A stretch of 64,000 nt of DNA, taken from contig JANUWF010001659.1 of NCBI GenBank assembly GCA_026120185.1, positions 5,766,001-5,830,000 of the forward strand, written 5' to 3'. Every line of letters begins with the position of its first letter. Within the stretch, counting starts at the first letter, position 1. The position numbers and the translations under genes were made by a program. Shown in pieces: positions 23,389-33,269 of the stretch. The DNA comes from Voacanga thouarsii. Taxonomy: Eukaryota; Streptophyta; Magnoliopsida; Gentianales; Apocynaceae. The notes under the pieces are model-generated. The model was not told the DNA's origin, made no database searches, and saw nothing but the letters and a program-made list of their open reading frames with translations.

Positions 23389-23982
23389 GTTAATTGATGA
23401 GAATTGGTAATTAAAGGTTAATTGAAGTCTATCGAGACCAAGGATTCATTGGTTAGTTTCATGTTTTAAGTTTATCGAGACCAAGAAAATTTAATCAAGG
23501 ATTGTGTTTAATGCATCTTTTAGGTGAATTAGTTGAGACGAGACCAAGTAAAGCTAATTTATCTAGAAGATAGTGATTTCATGGATTGACCAAAGAAGTG
23601 AATTTATCTTAATCCTTCATGATGCCAAGAGATTGATTAATTATGATAATGATTAGGTACTTTGAGATCATGTTTGTCAAAATAATGGTTTGAGTTATAT
23701 AATTCTCTATCATTGACATGTATATATTATATTATATTATATTATATTATATTATTTTTCTTTTTATTTCTTTTTTACTTTATTAAGTCGGTTAAACAAT
23801 GAAAGAAAAGTGATTAATGCATACTTGTTCCTGGAGGATCGACACTCATCTGAACCCTATGCTATGCTTAATGATGAGTACGCTTCCTCATATGTGTAAT
23901 TTTAGGTTAACGTTTTAATTTAAACTTGATTGGAAAAGTGTTTATTTTTAGATGATTTTTATACCTAAATCTATACGCATTA
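23389..23982 (+). repeat. Element C 3' LTR, last part
   Basis: Matches the end of the 5' LTR and ends CTATACGCATTA, where the terminal CA has become TA. It contains a TATTA pentanucleotide repeat at about 23726-23757 that is absent from the 5' LTR (17290-17320 has a T-rich tract instead). Confidence 0.88.
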
Positions 23983-23987
23983 GATAA

Positions 23988-25313
23988 TGTAGTAGCCGAT
24001 GCATTATCTTGCAAGTACGTGCTTCTAAATTTCTTAGATGCAAAGTTGCTTGGTTTTGAGCTTATTAAGGACTTATATGCAATGAAATTCTAGAGACTTA
24101 CCATGCTTGTGAAAAATGTGCCTTCCAAAAATTTTATAGGCATGATGGGTTTTTGTTTAAAGAGGGTAGACTTTGCATACCAAAAGGATCATTGAGTGAA
24201 TTGTTGGTGAGGAAAGCTCATGAAGGAGGTTTAATAGGACATTTTGGGATTTCAAAAACATTAGGCTTTTTGCAAGAGCATTTTTATTGGTAAAAAATGA
24301 GAGGAGATATAAAGAGGCAATGCAATTCATGAATTACATGTAGAAGGGCTAAGTCTAAAACACTACCCCAAGGTTTTTATACTCTTTTACCCGTCCCTAA
24401 TGCACCTTGGTTAGATATTTCAATGCATTTCATATTAGGATTACCATGGACCAAGAGGGGAAGGGATTCTATTTTTGTAGTTATTGATCGATTTTCTAAG
24501 ATGGCTCATTTTATTCCTTGTGCAAAAACTAACGATGCTACTCACATTGCAGGATTATTCTTGAAGAAAGTGGTACGATTGCATAGGTTACCATGGAGCA
24601 TAGTATTGGACAGGGATACTAAATTTTAAAGTAATTTTTGGAGAATATTGTGAGCAAAACTTGGAACTAATTTGTTATTTTCTACAGCTTGTCACCCACA
24701 AATGGATGGACAAATGGAGGTTGTCAACCAGACCCTCATGCAACTACTACATGCAATCATCAAGAGGAACCTGAAAACTTGGGAAGAATATCTTCACCAT
24801 ATAGAGTTTGCCTATAATAGAACTGCTCATTCTACTACTTCATATTCCCTATTTCAAATTGTTTATAGGTTTAATCCATTAACCACTTAACTCCTTTGCC
24901 TGTAGATGAACGATTGAGTCTTGATGGCAAAAAGAATGCCGAAACGATTAAGTCCATGCACGAGAAGGTTAAGACTTTAATAAAAAAAACGGAATAAGGT
25001 CATTGCATGCAAGGGCAACCAATGAAGAAAACAATTCATATTCGAGTCAGAAGACTGCGTTTGGGTGCATTTGTACAAAGAGAGATTTTCCACCTAGCGC
25101 AAATCAAAGCTTGTGCCGCGAGAAGATGGCCCATTTCAAGTTCTTGAGCGATATGGAGATAATGCCTACAAGATTGATCTGTCGGGTGAATATAATGTAA
25201 GTGCAACATTTAATATAGCTGACCTTTCTCCTTGTGATATAGGTTATGATTCGAGGATGAATCCATTCCAAGAAGGGAGAAATGATAAGAATCAACCCAG
25301 CCATGAGGATTGA
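23988..25313 (+). pseudogene. Element B integrase remnant
   Basis: Integrase inserts the DNA copy into the genome. The zinc-binding part has RKAHEGGLIGHFG, but one of the Cys positions (RQCNS-stop-ITCRRAK) is a stop. The catalytic core reads [39 protein letters not shown] and [19 protein letters not shown]. The first catalytic aspartate (normally SMDF) is histidine, while the second Asp and the Glu are present. The tail at 25113-25313 reads VPREDGPFQVLERYGDNAYK, GEYNVSATFNIADLSP and NPFQEGRNDKNQPSHED-stop. This tail runs through the polypurine tract and about 30 bp into the 3' LTR. Confidence 0.88.
25270..25282 (+). other. Element B polypurine tract
   Basis: AAGAAGGGAGAAA directly before the 3' LTR start; it lies within the integrase reading frame. 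Confidence 0.8.
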
Positions 25314-26395
25314 GCTAAAGAAGGGGGAAAGGACGAGACCAATTCAAAACCGAGCTTGCCCAGTCCGTTGATGAGGGCCTATGCCAAACAATTCCAACAC
25401 AACCTCTAGGAATATTTACAAGGACATTTCAAATGGGATAGTATATGGGCAATGTTAGAAGAGGAACGAGAGCAGACCTTGCTACTGGTATATAAAGAAT
25501 GACGACCAAAAGTTTCTCACATAGAGATGACGGCCAGCAAAGTGGACCTGGTGCTGGCCCAAGTAGTATAACTTGGCGCCGCTAGGTCCTGGACCAACAA
25601 TAAAATTCCCAAGTTTTTTGTCACGTGGTACTGTTCCTCTAGAGCGGACCCGACGTCATCTTGAGGAGCTCAACCTGGCACCTGTTAGGGACTAGTGAAC
25701 GTCTAATTTTTCGTGCATGAGGTACTGTTCTACTAGAGTGGACCGGCGTTAGCTCTAGGAGCCCGAACCGACACTGACCGTGCCCTGGAATCCGAATCCC
25801 TTACTTTTTCCAGCTATTTTGGAGTCATTTTGTAATATTTAAAGGTGTTTAGATTAGGAATAGAATACCCTTATATAATGCTTTTGTATTGTAAGAAAAC
25901 ATAAACATATATCACATTTTAAACTTGAATGAAGAATTCCTCTTAAAGGTTTGAAGCATGGAGAAATTCCTTGTTCAACATCAATCCAAGACCAACCTAA
26001 GGGCTTAGTCTACCCTTGAGTAAGTGCCTATAAGCTTTAAGAATAATTCAACTAGGAAATCAACCAGCGTTCTTCTTGTATGTCATTTTGGGTTCTTATT
26101 GTTTCATGTTTGAATGCCCACAATTCCCGATCCTTTCAGTTCTTGGTTTCTTGCTAAGTTAAGGGTTCTAAAGTTTTATTGTGGTAGACCTTTCTCTACT
26201 AAATTTGGGGTTCTAAAAAGCTAGTTCTTTTAGGGTTCCTTGTTTGTGGAAAAAGGTGTTACTTTATTACTTTCCTTAATTTCTTTTTGTCCTATCTTGT
26301 CTATTTTGTTTATCTTGAAGTCCTTCTACTTTGCTAAAGTTCAATCAAGAGCCACTTTTAGACATTGAAAGACTTTCTCTCTCAAGCTCATATCA
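25283..26395 (+). repeat. Element B 3' LTR
   Basis: 1113 bp from TGATAAGAATCAACCC to CTCATATCA, matching 4827-5841 plus 11739-11761. It has an extra GC-rich stretch near 25540-25600 (CTTGGCGCCGCTAGG) not seen in the 5' copy. Followed by ATTGT (26396-26400). Confidence 0.9.
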
Positions 26396-27147
26396 ATTGT
26401 GAAGCAGGCTTTCACAAGCATTCATGATGTAGGGTTTCATGGCTATGACCATGATGCAAGGTTTCATAGTCATTTATTTTGAATGGTTTATTTCTTTTTG
26501 AAGTTGTATACGTTTGCTTGTGATATTGATATAAAACACCACTCAATGTTCAAAATTAATTATTTTAATTTGTAGACATTTTGTTGTACTTTTTAAAAAA
26601 TTGTATTCATGAAATGATTTTTTTTGTTAAACATGAGCACATATAGGATTTACTGGGAAATATTTCTCATTATGTCACATTTTTAGGATCATTCTACTTT
26701 GAAGGTTAAGTTGCCTTTTAACTAAAAGGTCTCAATTTGATTTGATTGTATTTGTTTTCAAGTGATTTATTTGTTTCCATTTTAAGACTTTTATGTATTG
26801 TTGGGGTTGTAATATATCTTGAACTTAGAATATTTCTAGTAATTTCCGTTTTACCTAGTTTTAAAGATCCTTTATCTAAAGAACGGTGTGACATCCCTGC
26901 CCTTTTTGTGTACGTAAGTAGTGGTGCGTTACACAAATAATAATATGTGAATACATTTAGCCTCTTTTCTAGAATTCTATTATGTATCTGACTATACATT
27001 GACATGTTCATAGATTAGTTAACAAACAAAGTAATTTGTCTTTTAGTTTTGGCATATTTCAAAATCTGAATCATACCTGCCTTAATTTGATTAAAGATCT
27101 TGCTTTTTATAATATTATCAATCATTTTCTGATTTTATTTTGAAGAG
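26396..27147. other. Unassigned sequence right of B
   Basis: AT-rich DNA with no clear gene. A 47-bp stretch at about 26887-26933 begins TGTGACATCCC and ends GCGTTACA, resembling Tekay-type LTR termini, but flanking duplications are missing. Confidence 0.4.
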
Positions 27148-27486
27148 TCAAACTTCAATATCTGGCCGATTTTCAGGTTTTTGTCTTGGCAATTCTTTTA
27201 ACATGTCTAAAAGCTCTGCCCAATTAGGGTTTGCTATGACTGTGATGAATAAATCTAGATTTCTAAAGAAACAAAGCAAAACAATTACATCTTGGTAATT
27301 TTGTGCCATGTATCGTGGACCACCTATGAATAAGGACGGAAAGATTGTTCTTTTACCAAGTCTGCTGAAATCTATACCTTCAGAGGAAGGTGAGTAGGTT
27401 GTTGTGGACTCTTTTAAGAAGAAGGTCATCTCAGATGAATAATGGCAGTTCAATACTATAAAGGATGAGTTGGGGTTGAGATACAA
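27148..27486 (-). pseudogene. Helitron replication-protein fragment (helitron helicase-like N domain)
   Basis: A 112-codon open stretch on the minus strand contains GKRTIFPSLFIGGPRYMAQN, YQDVIVLLCFFRNLDLFIT and VIANPNWAEL, then a ...QKPENRPDIEV end. This fits the N-terminal domain of plant Helitron proteins, with the pattern LPSSFIGGPRDM...YQDAMA...GKPDIFLTMTCNPNW...ENRPDL (family knowledge). That domain precedes the replication initiator and helicase domains. The Rep HUH motif and the helicase are not seen on either side, so this is an isolated internal fragment. It is on the strand opposite to the neighbouring K1 remnant. It could be a captured or deleted Helitron. Confidence 0.75.
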
Positions 27487-27678
27487 GCGTACTACATAGT
27501 CTCTTGTGTTGCAGACGAAGGTTTTGTCCCCATAATTATGTTAATTGGCTTATCTATTGGGAAGGAATATCTATCCAAAAATGAGTGCAATCAATGAAGT
27601 AAGGGTTATTGATGTGTATTATACTCATAAGTTACTACACTTAGAGATAATATCTTAGCTCTTTTTCTCATCTCATCT
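27487..27678. other. Junction between Helitron fragment and K1
   Basis: No motif. The break between the two elements lies somewhere here. Confidence 0.4.
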
Positions 27679-28340
27679 ATGGATGAGGCGATCATATATG
27701 GAAGCCCCTTAAAGGCCTTTATGCTTTTCTTGGTCATCACTTAGGTGCTTCTTCGTGCTGGTGTTGATTTTTCAAGTGAAATAGCCATGCTCACGCAGAA
27801 AAATGATGTAATTTCATATCAAACTTTGGAGAATATAGGCTACGATTAGGATAAAAATGTAAAAAAATGGCTAACACCAAGGGATGTCTAAGATTTAGAA
27901 GAAGAAAAAGATGATGATGAACCCTCGGGGGCTTTAACGTCCCAAGCTCCAAGACAAGTAAGTTTAGGGGGTTTTCAAGTAGAGATGAGGATTGCTCTTG
28001 CCCAAATGCAAATGGTGGTGGCACATCTGAGAAATGAACAAGGCGAAATAAGAGCCCCCTAGCTGCAATATGATGGCTGGTTCGCACAGCAACATGCTTA
28101 TATGGATCATGACCAGTAATAGAAAATGGGCTAAGAGCAGCAGTTGTAACAATAGTATGAGTCTTTTACCTGCCTTTGAGGTAAGATGGACCAATTTTGG
28201 ACAAACCAGGGGGCTAATGGGGTTCACTAGATGACATTTAGCAGATACAACATCGGCAACAACAATACTTGGAAAATATTTGGGATGTTGTGTCTAGGAA
28301 TCAGGGACCATACGGAGGAGCGGGACCATCTACTTCAGGA
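27679..28340 (+). pseudogene. K1 internal ORF remnant, resembling plant 'putative transposon protein' ORFs
   Basis: One frame runs from an ATG at 27679 with MDEAIIYGSPLKAFMLFLVI, a stop, VLLRAGVDFSSEIAMLTQKN, YQTLENIGYD, an acidic EEEKDDDEPSG and then VEMRIALAQMQMVVAHLRN. It ends in a glutamine-rich tail with many TAA/TAG codons at positions where CAA/CAG would fit. The order of an LxxRAGVxF motif, acidic linker and amphipathic MRxxLxxMQ segment resembles the proteins found in many plant LARD-like elements (Transposase_32-type, a family whose name does not reflect a proven transposase). The N-terminal part is lost at the Helitron junction. Assignment by memory of the family, moderate certainty. 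Confidence 0.5.
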
Positions 28341-28650
28341 GAAGGTCATTTCTAATTTTGTTTTTAGGGATTTTTTTATTTTCTTTCCTTTTCATTTTAT
28401 TTTCTTTGGACTCAATTTTGTACATATTTGATATTAATTTATTTTTATTTTTATTTTAACTGTATATATTATTATATCTTACATTTGACATTTACTATAT
28501 TTAACTTCTTTTTGACAATTTTGTTTTTCTTCTTCTTCTGACACAATTACACTTCTCCATGCTAATGTGATCACTTGGGGAGTATTGCTAACTCTCTTCC
28601 CCTTTTTATTCATTTCAGTCCAATTTGGATGGATTTATTGTTAAATTTAT
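28341..28650 (+). other. K1 non-coding region
   Basis: T-rich tract without gene; it is the counterpart of 40500-40790 in K2. Confidence 0.5.
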
Positions 28651-28688
28651 GCAAATAAGGATATTGTCTAGTTCAGGTGTGGGAGAAG
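28651..28688 (+). other. Internal polypurine-like module of K1
   Basis: GCAAATAAGGATATTGTCTA followed by GTTCAGGTGTGGGAGAAG; counterpart of 40457-40494 in K2. Confidence 0.55.
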
Positions 28689-28762
28689 GGTTATTTAATA
28701 TACTCTTCAATTTTTTATTATGATCATGGATTTTTTCTTGATTTTTGAGGAGTTGTGTGTAG

Positions 28763-30101
28763 TGTTAGTGTTGTGCCCTAGAGGCAATCACTTGTACATT
28801 GTATATGACACATTTTATTTTAATAAAAGGCATTATTTATCTTATAGTTTCTTTTGTTTACTTTAAGTAATATAACTGTTCGATAAAGTCCATATTACAA
28901 CACAGTGTTAAGGAAATCATGATAGAGATCATGATATGAGATTCCTACTACACTGGATGGTGTTAGTACATAAATAGTCCCTAGTCATAGTATTAATGAG
29001 ACAGGACATCATTAATGCGTTAAGACTAGCATATGTTAGACTTCCTGATTTGATTAGGCGGTGGTTCTCATAACTATGAGTATTGAGATACTCAAAGTTA
29101 ACACATTGATGCTTGTTAATGGAACAAGTTCATTGGATGACCTTGCTTTGAGATAATCACATGGATAACCCAGTGATATAATCTCAATATAGCAAACGTG
29201 CAAGTATATTTAGACTTGAGATATCCAAGGTACTTTGTTTGCTGAGCTTTGTACTTTGATTCTAATCTCCGGAGCTCGATCGAGGGCTGCCTATGGGATG
29301 GATATTGGGTACATTGTGAGGTAAACGAAAGTAGTTGAGAGGGTCAATAAAGCATTCACCACTCATAATAGTAGGGGTGAATATCTCACGGCCCCTTGTA
29401 GGAATTACTACTCGAGAAGTCGTTGGCCAAGGCGATTATGTATTGGAAACAGTTCCAATTGATACACATCTAGAGTAGTGGGTTCCGGGTAGAAGTACTA
29501 TTGTATTCAGGCCAAAATTAATTTTGAAGGGAGTTGGCAATAATTCTGTACTCCAAACTAAATGAGATATTGTATGGTGAAAGGAGTTAATTGCACTGAA
29601 GTTTGTTATTGAAGGGTCCATGTCAAGCCATTTGACTTCCTGGACTCTTGGATGGTCATGATGTGTTGCTAGAAATCGCTCATGATTCGGGAATATGGGT
29701 TTATTAATTGATAAATTAATAAACCAATTCTAATTAGAATTAATAGGATTAATTCTAATTAATTATGGATTACTTAAAGATGTTTGGATTAATTCATGTT
29801 CGCTACAAATTGATTGGGAAACCTAATAGGTCACACACAATAGTGGATTATATACTTAGGATGTTATTTGATAACATACTGGGGTTGATTGAGAGAAAGA
29901 GAAGTTGTAGTGGATAAATTATAATTAGTTATAATTTGTGGTCCAAGTTGTAGTTGTGAGAACTTGACGTTTCCAATTACAATTAGGGAATTCTAATAGG
30001 ATTAGAATTCTCAATTTTAATAGGATTTTTTGTGTGATATAATAGATACACACGAAACCCTAGCTGAATGTGATTGTCATGCCACACAACTAAGACACAT
30101 G

Positions 30102-30150
<49 letters not shown>

Positions 30151-30491
30151 TTGCTGAAAACGAATATAGCCCTATCCGACTTAGTGTTTCTTCTAGCACA
30201 GAAAACTTCATGCTTGAGTATTCCTCTGCATGGATTACTGTTAGAGATAATCACACACTGTGATTATAGTGGTTAAACGTCCAACTCTCAAGGAGTTTGC
30301 ACAAGAGGATTGCTGGATCGCGCCTCGACTTGAAGAAGATCAATTTTGTTCTTCAGACGATCACTTAAAGGTAAAAAGCTGTTACCTTTATTATCATTAT
30401 GTCTAGTTTTCCACACATAGGCAGGTCCTGGGATGGTATCTTGTTTATTTTCCACTGTGCCGTATAGGATACGAGCCTGAGATACCCAACA
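28763..30491 (+). repeat. Solo LTR D2
   Basis: 1729 bp, TGTTAGTGTTG to ATACCCAACA, with a perfect TGTAG duplication (28758-28762 and 30492-30496). The sequence across the site, once D2 is removed, lines up with K2 (GAGTTGTGTG to GCAAATTTT). No internal domain remains, so it is a solo LTR. A long (TC)n tract lies at 30105-30147. Confidence 0.9.
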
Positions 30492-30496
30492 TGTAG

Positions 30497-31400
30497 ATTG
30501 GGCAAATTTTTTTTCAATATTTGGACTTAGTTGGGCCTCATTGGTTTTGTTATTATATCCCATTTGGCGTGAGAATTAAATCTAAAACCCTTTCAATGAG
30601 GTTTTTTTTTGGTAAACTTGTACAATATGAATGAAATGGATAGATCTTGAGAATTTAAATTAACATTGTTTTGGCTTTAGTAAAAATGACACCATATTGT
30701 TTCTTAGGAATTACGTTAGTGCTTGTGATAAATATAAGTATAGAACTTTTGGTTAATCTTTTCTTTATGATTGCACAACTTATTTTTATTTCGGGTGAGA
30801 AAATATAGATTAAGGTAAAAAAATGAGAGAATAAAGCAAGGTAATACAAAAACTGAAAAATCTGTATTCTTATACTAGGCCTTTTTATTACCTTATCAAA
30901 CCTGAAAGAAAATAGTAAAATTTCTCGATTAGGGTAACGCAAAAGTTGAAAAATCCTTATTACACATCTTTACTAGGCTTTTACATTACCTTACTACAAG
31001 AAAAAGAAAAAGAAAAGAATTGAAAAAGAATTGAGAGAATAAAGTGAGTTTTTGGATCAATCTTACATTTGCCTATTTAGACTACAATGGTTGGGAGTTC
31101 ATAGAATTTAGAATTAACTTATTGGTCCTAGCTTATATGAATCACACTACTCGCTTTTGAAATTCAAAGAATCAAGATGGAACACCCTCAATGAGCATAA
31201 ACTTGTTTAATTTAACTTTAATGGCTTTGATTATTTCTCTCCTAATTTATTAGTTTTCACAAAAATTGGCTTAGCTAATTAGGTTTTGGACTTGATTCTT
31301 AAATCAAATGGAAAATAATACCTTTATCCTCTTGGCCAACTCATGTTCAAAATTCACATTTTGTTTTGTGAGAAACCACTTGCTTGTGCTACTTTATGTT
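30497..31400 (+). other. K1 3' non-coding region
   Basis: No coding signature. It matches the opposite strand of K2 at about 39500-40400, including two tandem copies of a GCCTTTTATTACCTTA-type unit (30880-30995). Confidence 0.6.
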
Positions 31401-31438
31401 TTATTTGAGGACAAACAAATGTTTAAATGTGGGGTATG
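31401..31438 (+). other. K1 3' terminal hairpin plus polypurine tract
   Basis: TTATTTG-AGGA-CAAACAA (one mismatch in the stem), then about 20 nt with TTTAAATGTGGGGTATG, then the LTR start TGATGAGGCC at 31439. Confidence 0.7.
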
Positions 31439-31905
31439 TGATGAGGCCTCATCGTATATATAATTTTAAGTGTTTTTGTGCTTCAATTGAGATAAATTCT
31501 TATGCAATTCACTACTCTCTACATCCTTTTTATCTTGTTTTTTCTTGAAAATGGGAAAATATCAAATAAAGATAAAATGGAAGAAAAAGGCAGAAAATAG
31601 AAGTTGAAGAAGACAAGGCCACGTTGTGTTGATTTTGTCAAGGAAACTGGCAGTCAAGAGAACCTCATGTTCCCCAAGCTACCAAGTGTATATGTGTGCA
31701 ATCTTTCTCCAGGGAATAGGCAGCTAAAGGAACCTTAAGTTCCCTAGGATACCAGGTGACTTTCAAGATAGTAGAATTTCTAGAAAACTGGGAGCCAAGG
31801 GAACTTCAAGTTCCCTAGGCTGCCTTGGAGCTTTCATCAAGTGAACAGGCCCAGAAAGTTGGCGGCCTAGGTAGCTTCAACTTTCGTAGGCCAACTGCTT
31901 CAATA

Positions 31906-31937
<32 letters not shown>

Positions 31938-33269
31938 TGCGCACGTGTGTATTTATTTCAAAACGGCAGCTTAGGGAACTCGGACTTTCCTAGGCTACCT
32001 GGTCTTCATTAAGTTTGCAAAATTTTCTTGAACTTTGGCGGTCCACTGAAGTTAAACTTCTCTAGGCCGCCTTGTTTTTGGAAAACTTGGCGGCCTAGGG
32101 AAGTCCAACTTCCTTGAGCTGCTACTTGTGAGAAAAGCATATTTGGAGCACATTTGTTTTCAAATTTATACAACCAAAGCTCTATAAATTCATTCTTTTT
32201 ATACACAAACAAGGGAGGAGAGTTTGAGAAATGCTAAGGTTTCTCTCAAGAACCCTAGTTTTTGTGAGATTGAGTACAAAGAAGAGAGGAAGACCAAGAG
32301 CTTCAAGGAAGAGGAAGGGAGATTACTTGAAGATCTCAATAGGAAGAAGGAGGAGGCTTGTCTATGATTTTGCTTTTCTCTTCTTTTTGTAATCCTCCTT
32401 GTAATTCTTCTGCTATGATTTGACTTTTAATCATAATGAAAGGTTGTTCCTTATTTTTGTGCTTGAGAATGAAGTTTTTTCTTTAGATCTATGATTCTTA
32501 TTCTTTGGTATTTAATTATTTGAGCTTATTTAGTTTTCTTGGTTAGGTTTAGCTTTAATTGATTTGCTTCAATTAAATGTTCTTCCTTAATAATTTCGAG
32601 AAATGGGGTTAAGGTTAGGAAACCTACTTTACTAATTTAACATTTTTATTTTTTGATTAACCTGAGAGGGAGGTTGGTAATTAGGGCTAGTAACAAAAGA
32701 GTTTATGAAATTGCCTAGAGATAGGGATTTTGTGGCCTTCGAATGAATTGGGATGGTGAGTGGTAATTAAAGCACTCTTAGGTTTGGTTAATTTAGGTAG
32801 AGATATCGATTAAATAGGTTTGGGGATAGAAATCTCATAACTTGAGAGAGAATGAATTGATATTTGACTTACTCCAGTTCCTAAAATTAGGAATTACGGT
32901 CTAAGAGATGCTCATTTCTTAGGTATTGAAAAGGAGGATTTCTTTTGTTAGATGGGTTTGTCTCTTTCTTATTCCTTGAGGAAATTGTGACTTTCTTTTG
33001 TGTAGGAACATGACTATTCTCCTTTTGTAGTTAGTTTTATACATCTTACATTTAATTTTGGCTAAACAATGAGAAAAGAAAGAAGTAAGGGTAGTAGCTG
33101 CATTTCCTAAGGTTCTTCAGTACTTGCTAATAATACTAGACTACAGGATAGGTGCATTTGCCTATGCGTGTGTGTTGTGCAGTTTAAATTGGCATTTTAA
33201 TTAATAAAGCTTGTGTGTATGTGGAGCACAATTGATATGGATTTTCTATATCAACAAACACGCACATCA
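31439..33269 (+). repeat. K1 3' LTR
   Basis: 1831 bp, TGATGAGGCCTCATCG to AACACGCACATCA. It matches 37623-39450 (minus) in length and layout. The section 31620-32130 holds about seven modules with a GGGAACTT...AAGTTCCC palindrome type; the best is AGGGAACTTCAAGTTCCCT (31798-31816). Confidence 0.82.
31903..31952. repeat. 50-bp alternating purine-pyrimidine tract
   Basis: An (AT)(GT)n(GC)n tract with unbroken purine-pyrimidine alternation, including GCGCGCGCAC, inside the K1 LTR. Confidence 0.95.

Larger units (their letters stand above)
15994..23982 (+). mobile_element. Element C: non-autonomous LTR retrotransposon inserted in B pol
   Basis: Flanked by a perfect GATAA duplication (15989-15993 and 23983-23987). 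Removing C plus one copy restores the B frame as KGKDNVVADALS. C has a 1550-bp 5' LTR, a tandem pair of tRNA-Asp-type primer sites, a 3.2 kb internal region without pol, a hairpin-polypurine module and a 3' LTR split by solo LTR D1. Without D1 it measures about 6.26 kb. LTR ends and internal parts are related to G and M, so C belongs to the same family as a diverged subgroup. Confidence 0.9.
4827..26395 (+). mobile_element. Element B: full-length Ty3/gypsy retrotransposon with two nested insertions
   Basis: Order on the plus strand: 5' LTR, iMet-type primer site, gag, protease, reverse transcriptase, RNase H, integrase, polypurine tract, 3' LTR. This is the Ty3/gypsy order. After subtracting G and C (each with one target-site copy) about 7.7 kb of B remains, a normal size for the group. 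Both ends carry a perfect ATTGT duplication. No chromodomain is visible. The integrase tail runs directly into the 3' LTR, which resembles CRM-like chromoviruses (inference). Many stops and a lost integrase active-site residue show that it is dead. Confidence 0.88.
27679..33269 (+). mobile_element. Element K1: 5'-truncated non-autonomous LTR element (LARD type)
   Basis: A plus-strand element lacking a visible 5' LTR. It has a decayed ORF (27679-28340), an internal module, solo LTR D2, a non-coding region, a 3' terminal module and a 3' LTR (31439-33269). The 3' non-coding part and LTR match K2, which has Athila-like pol. K1 has a different, non-pol coding remnant in that place. The right flank after the LTR is CCTTG; no left partner was found. 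Confidence 0.75.

Noticed and set aside
26887..26933. 47-bp TGTGACATCCC...GCGTTACA unit as a miniature LTR
   Set aside because: Termini look like Tekay-type LTR ends, but it is far too short and has no flanking duplication.
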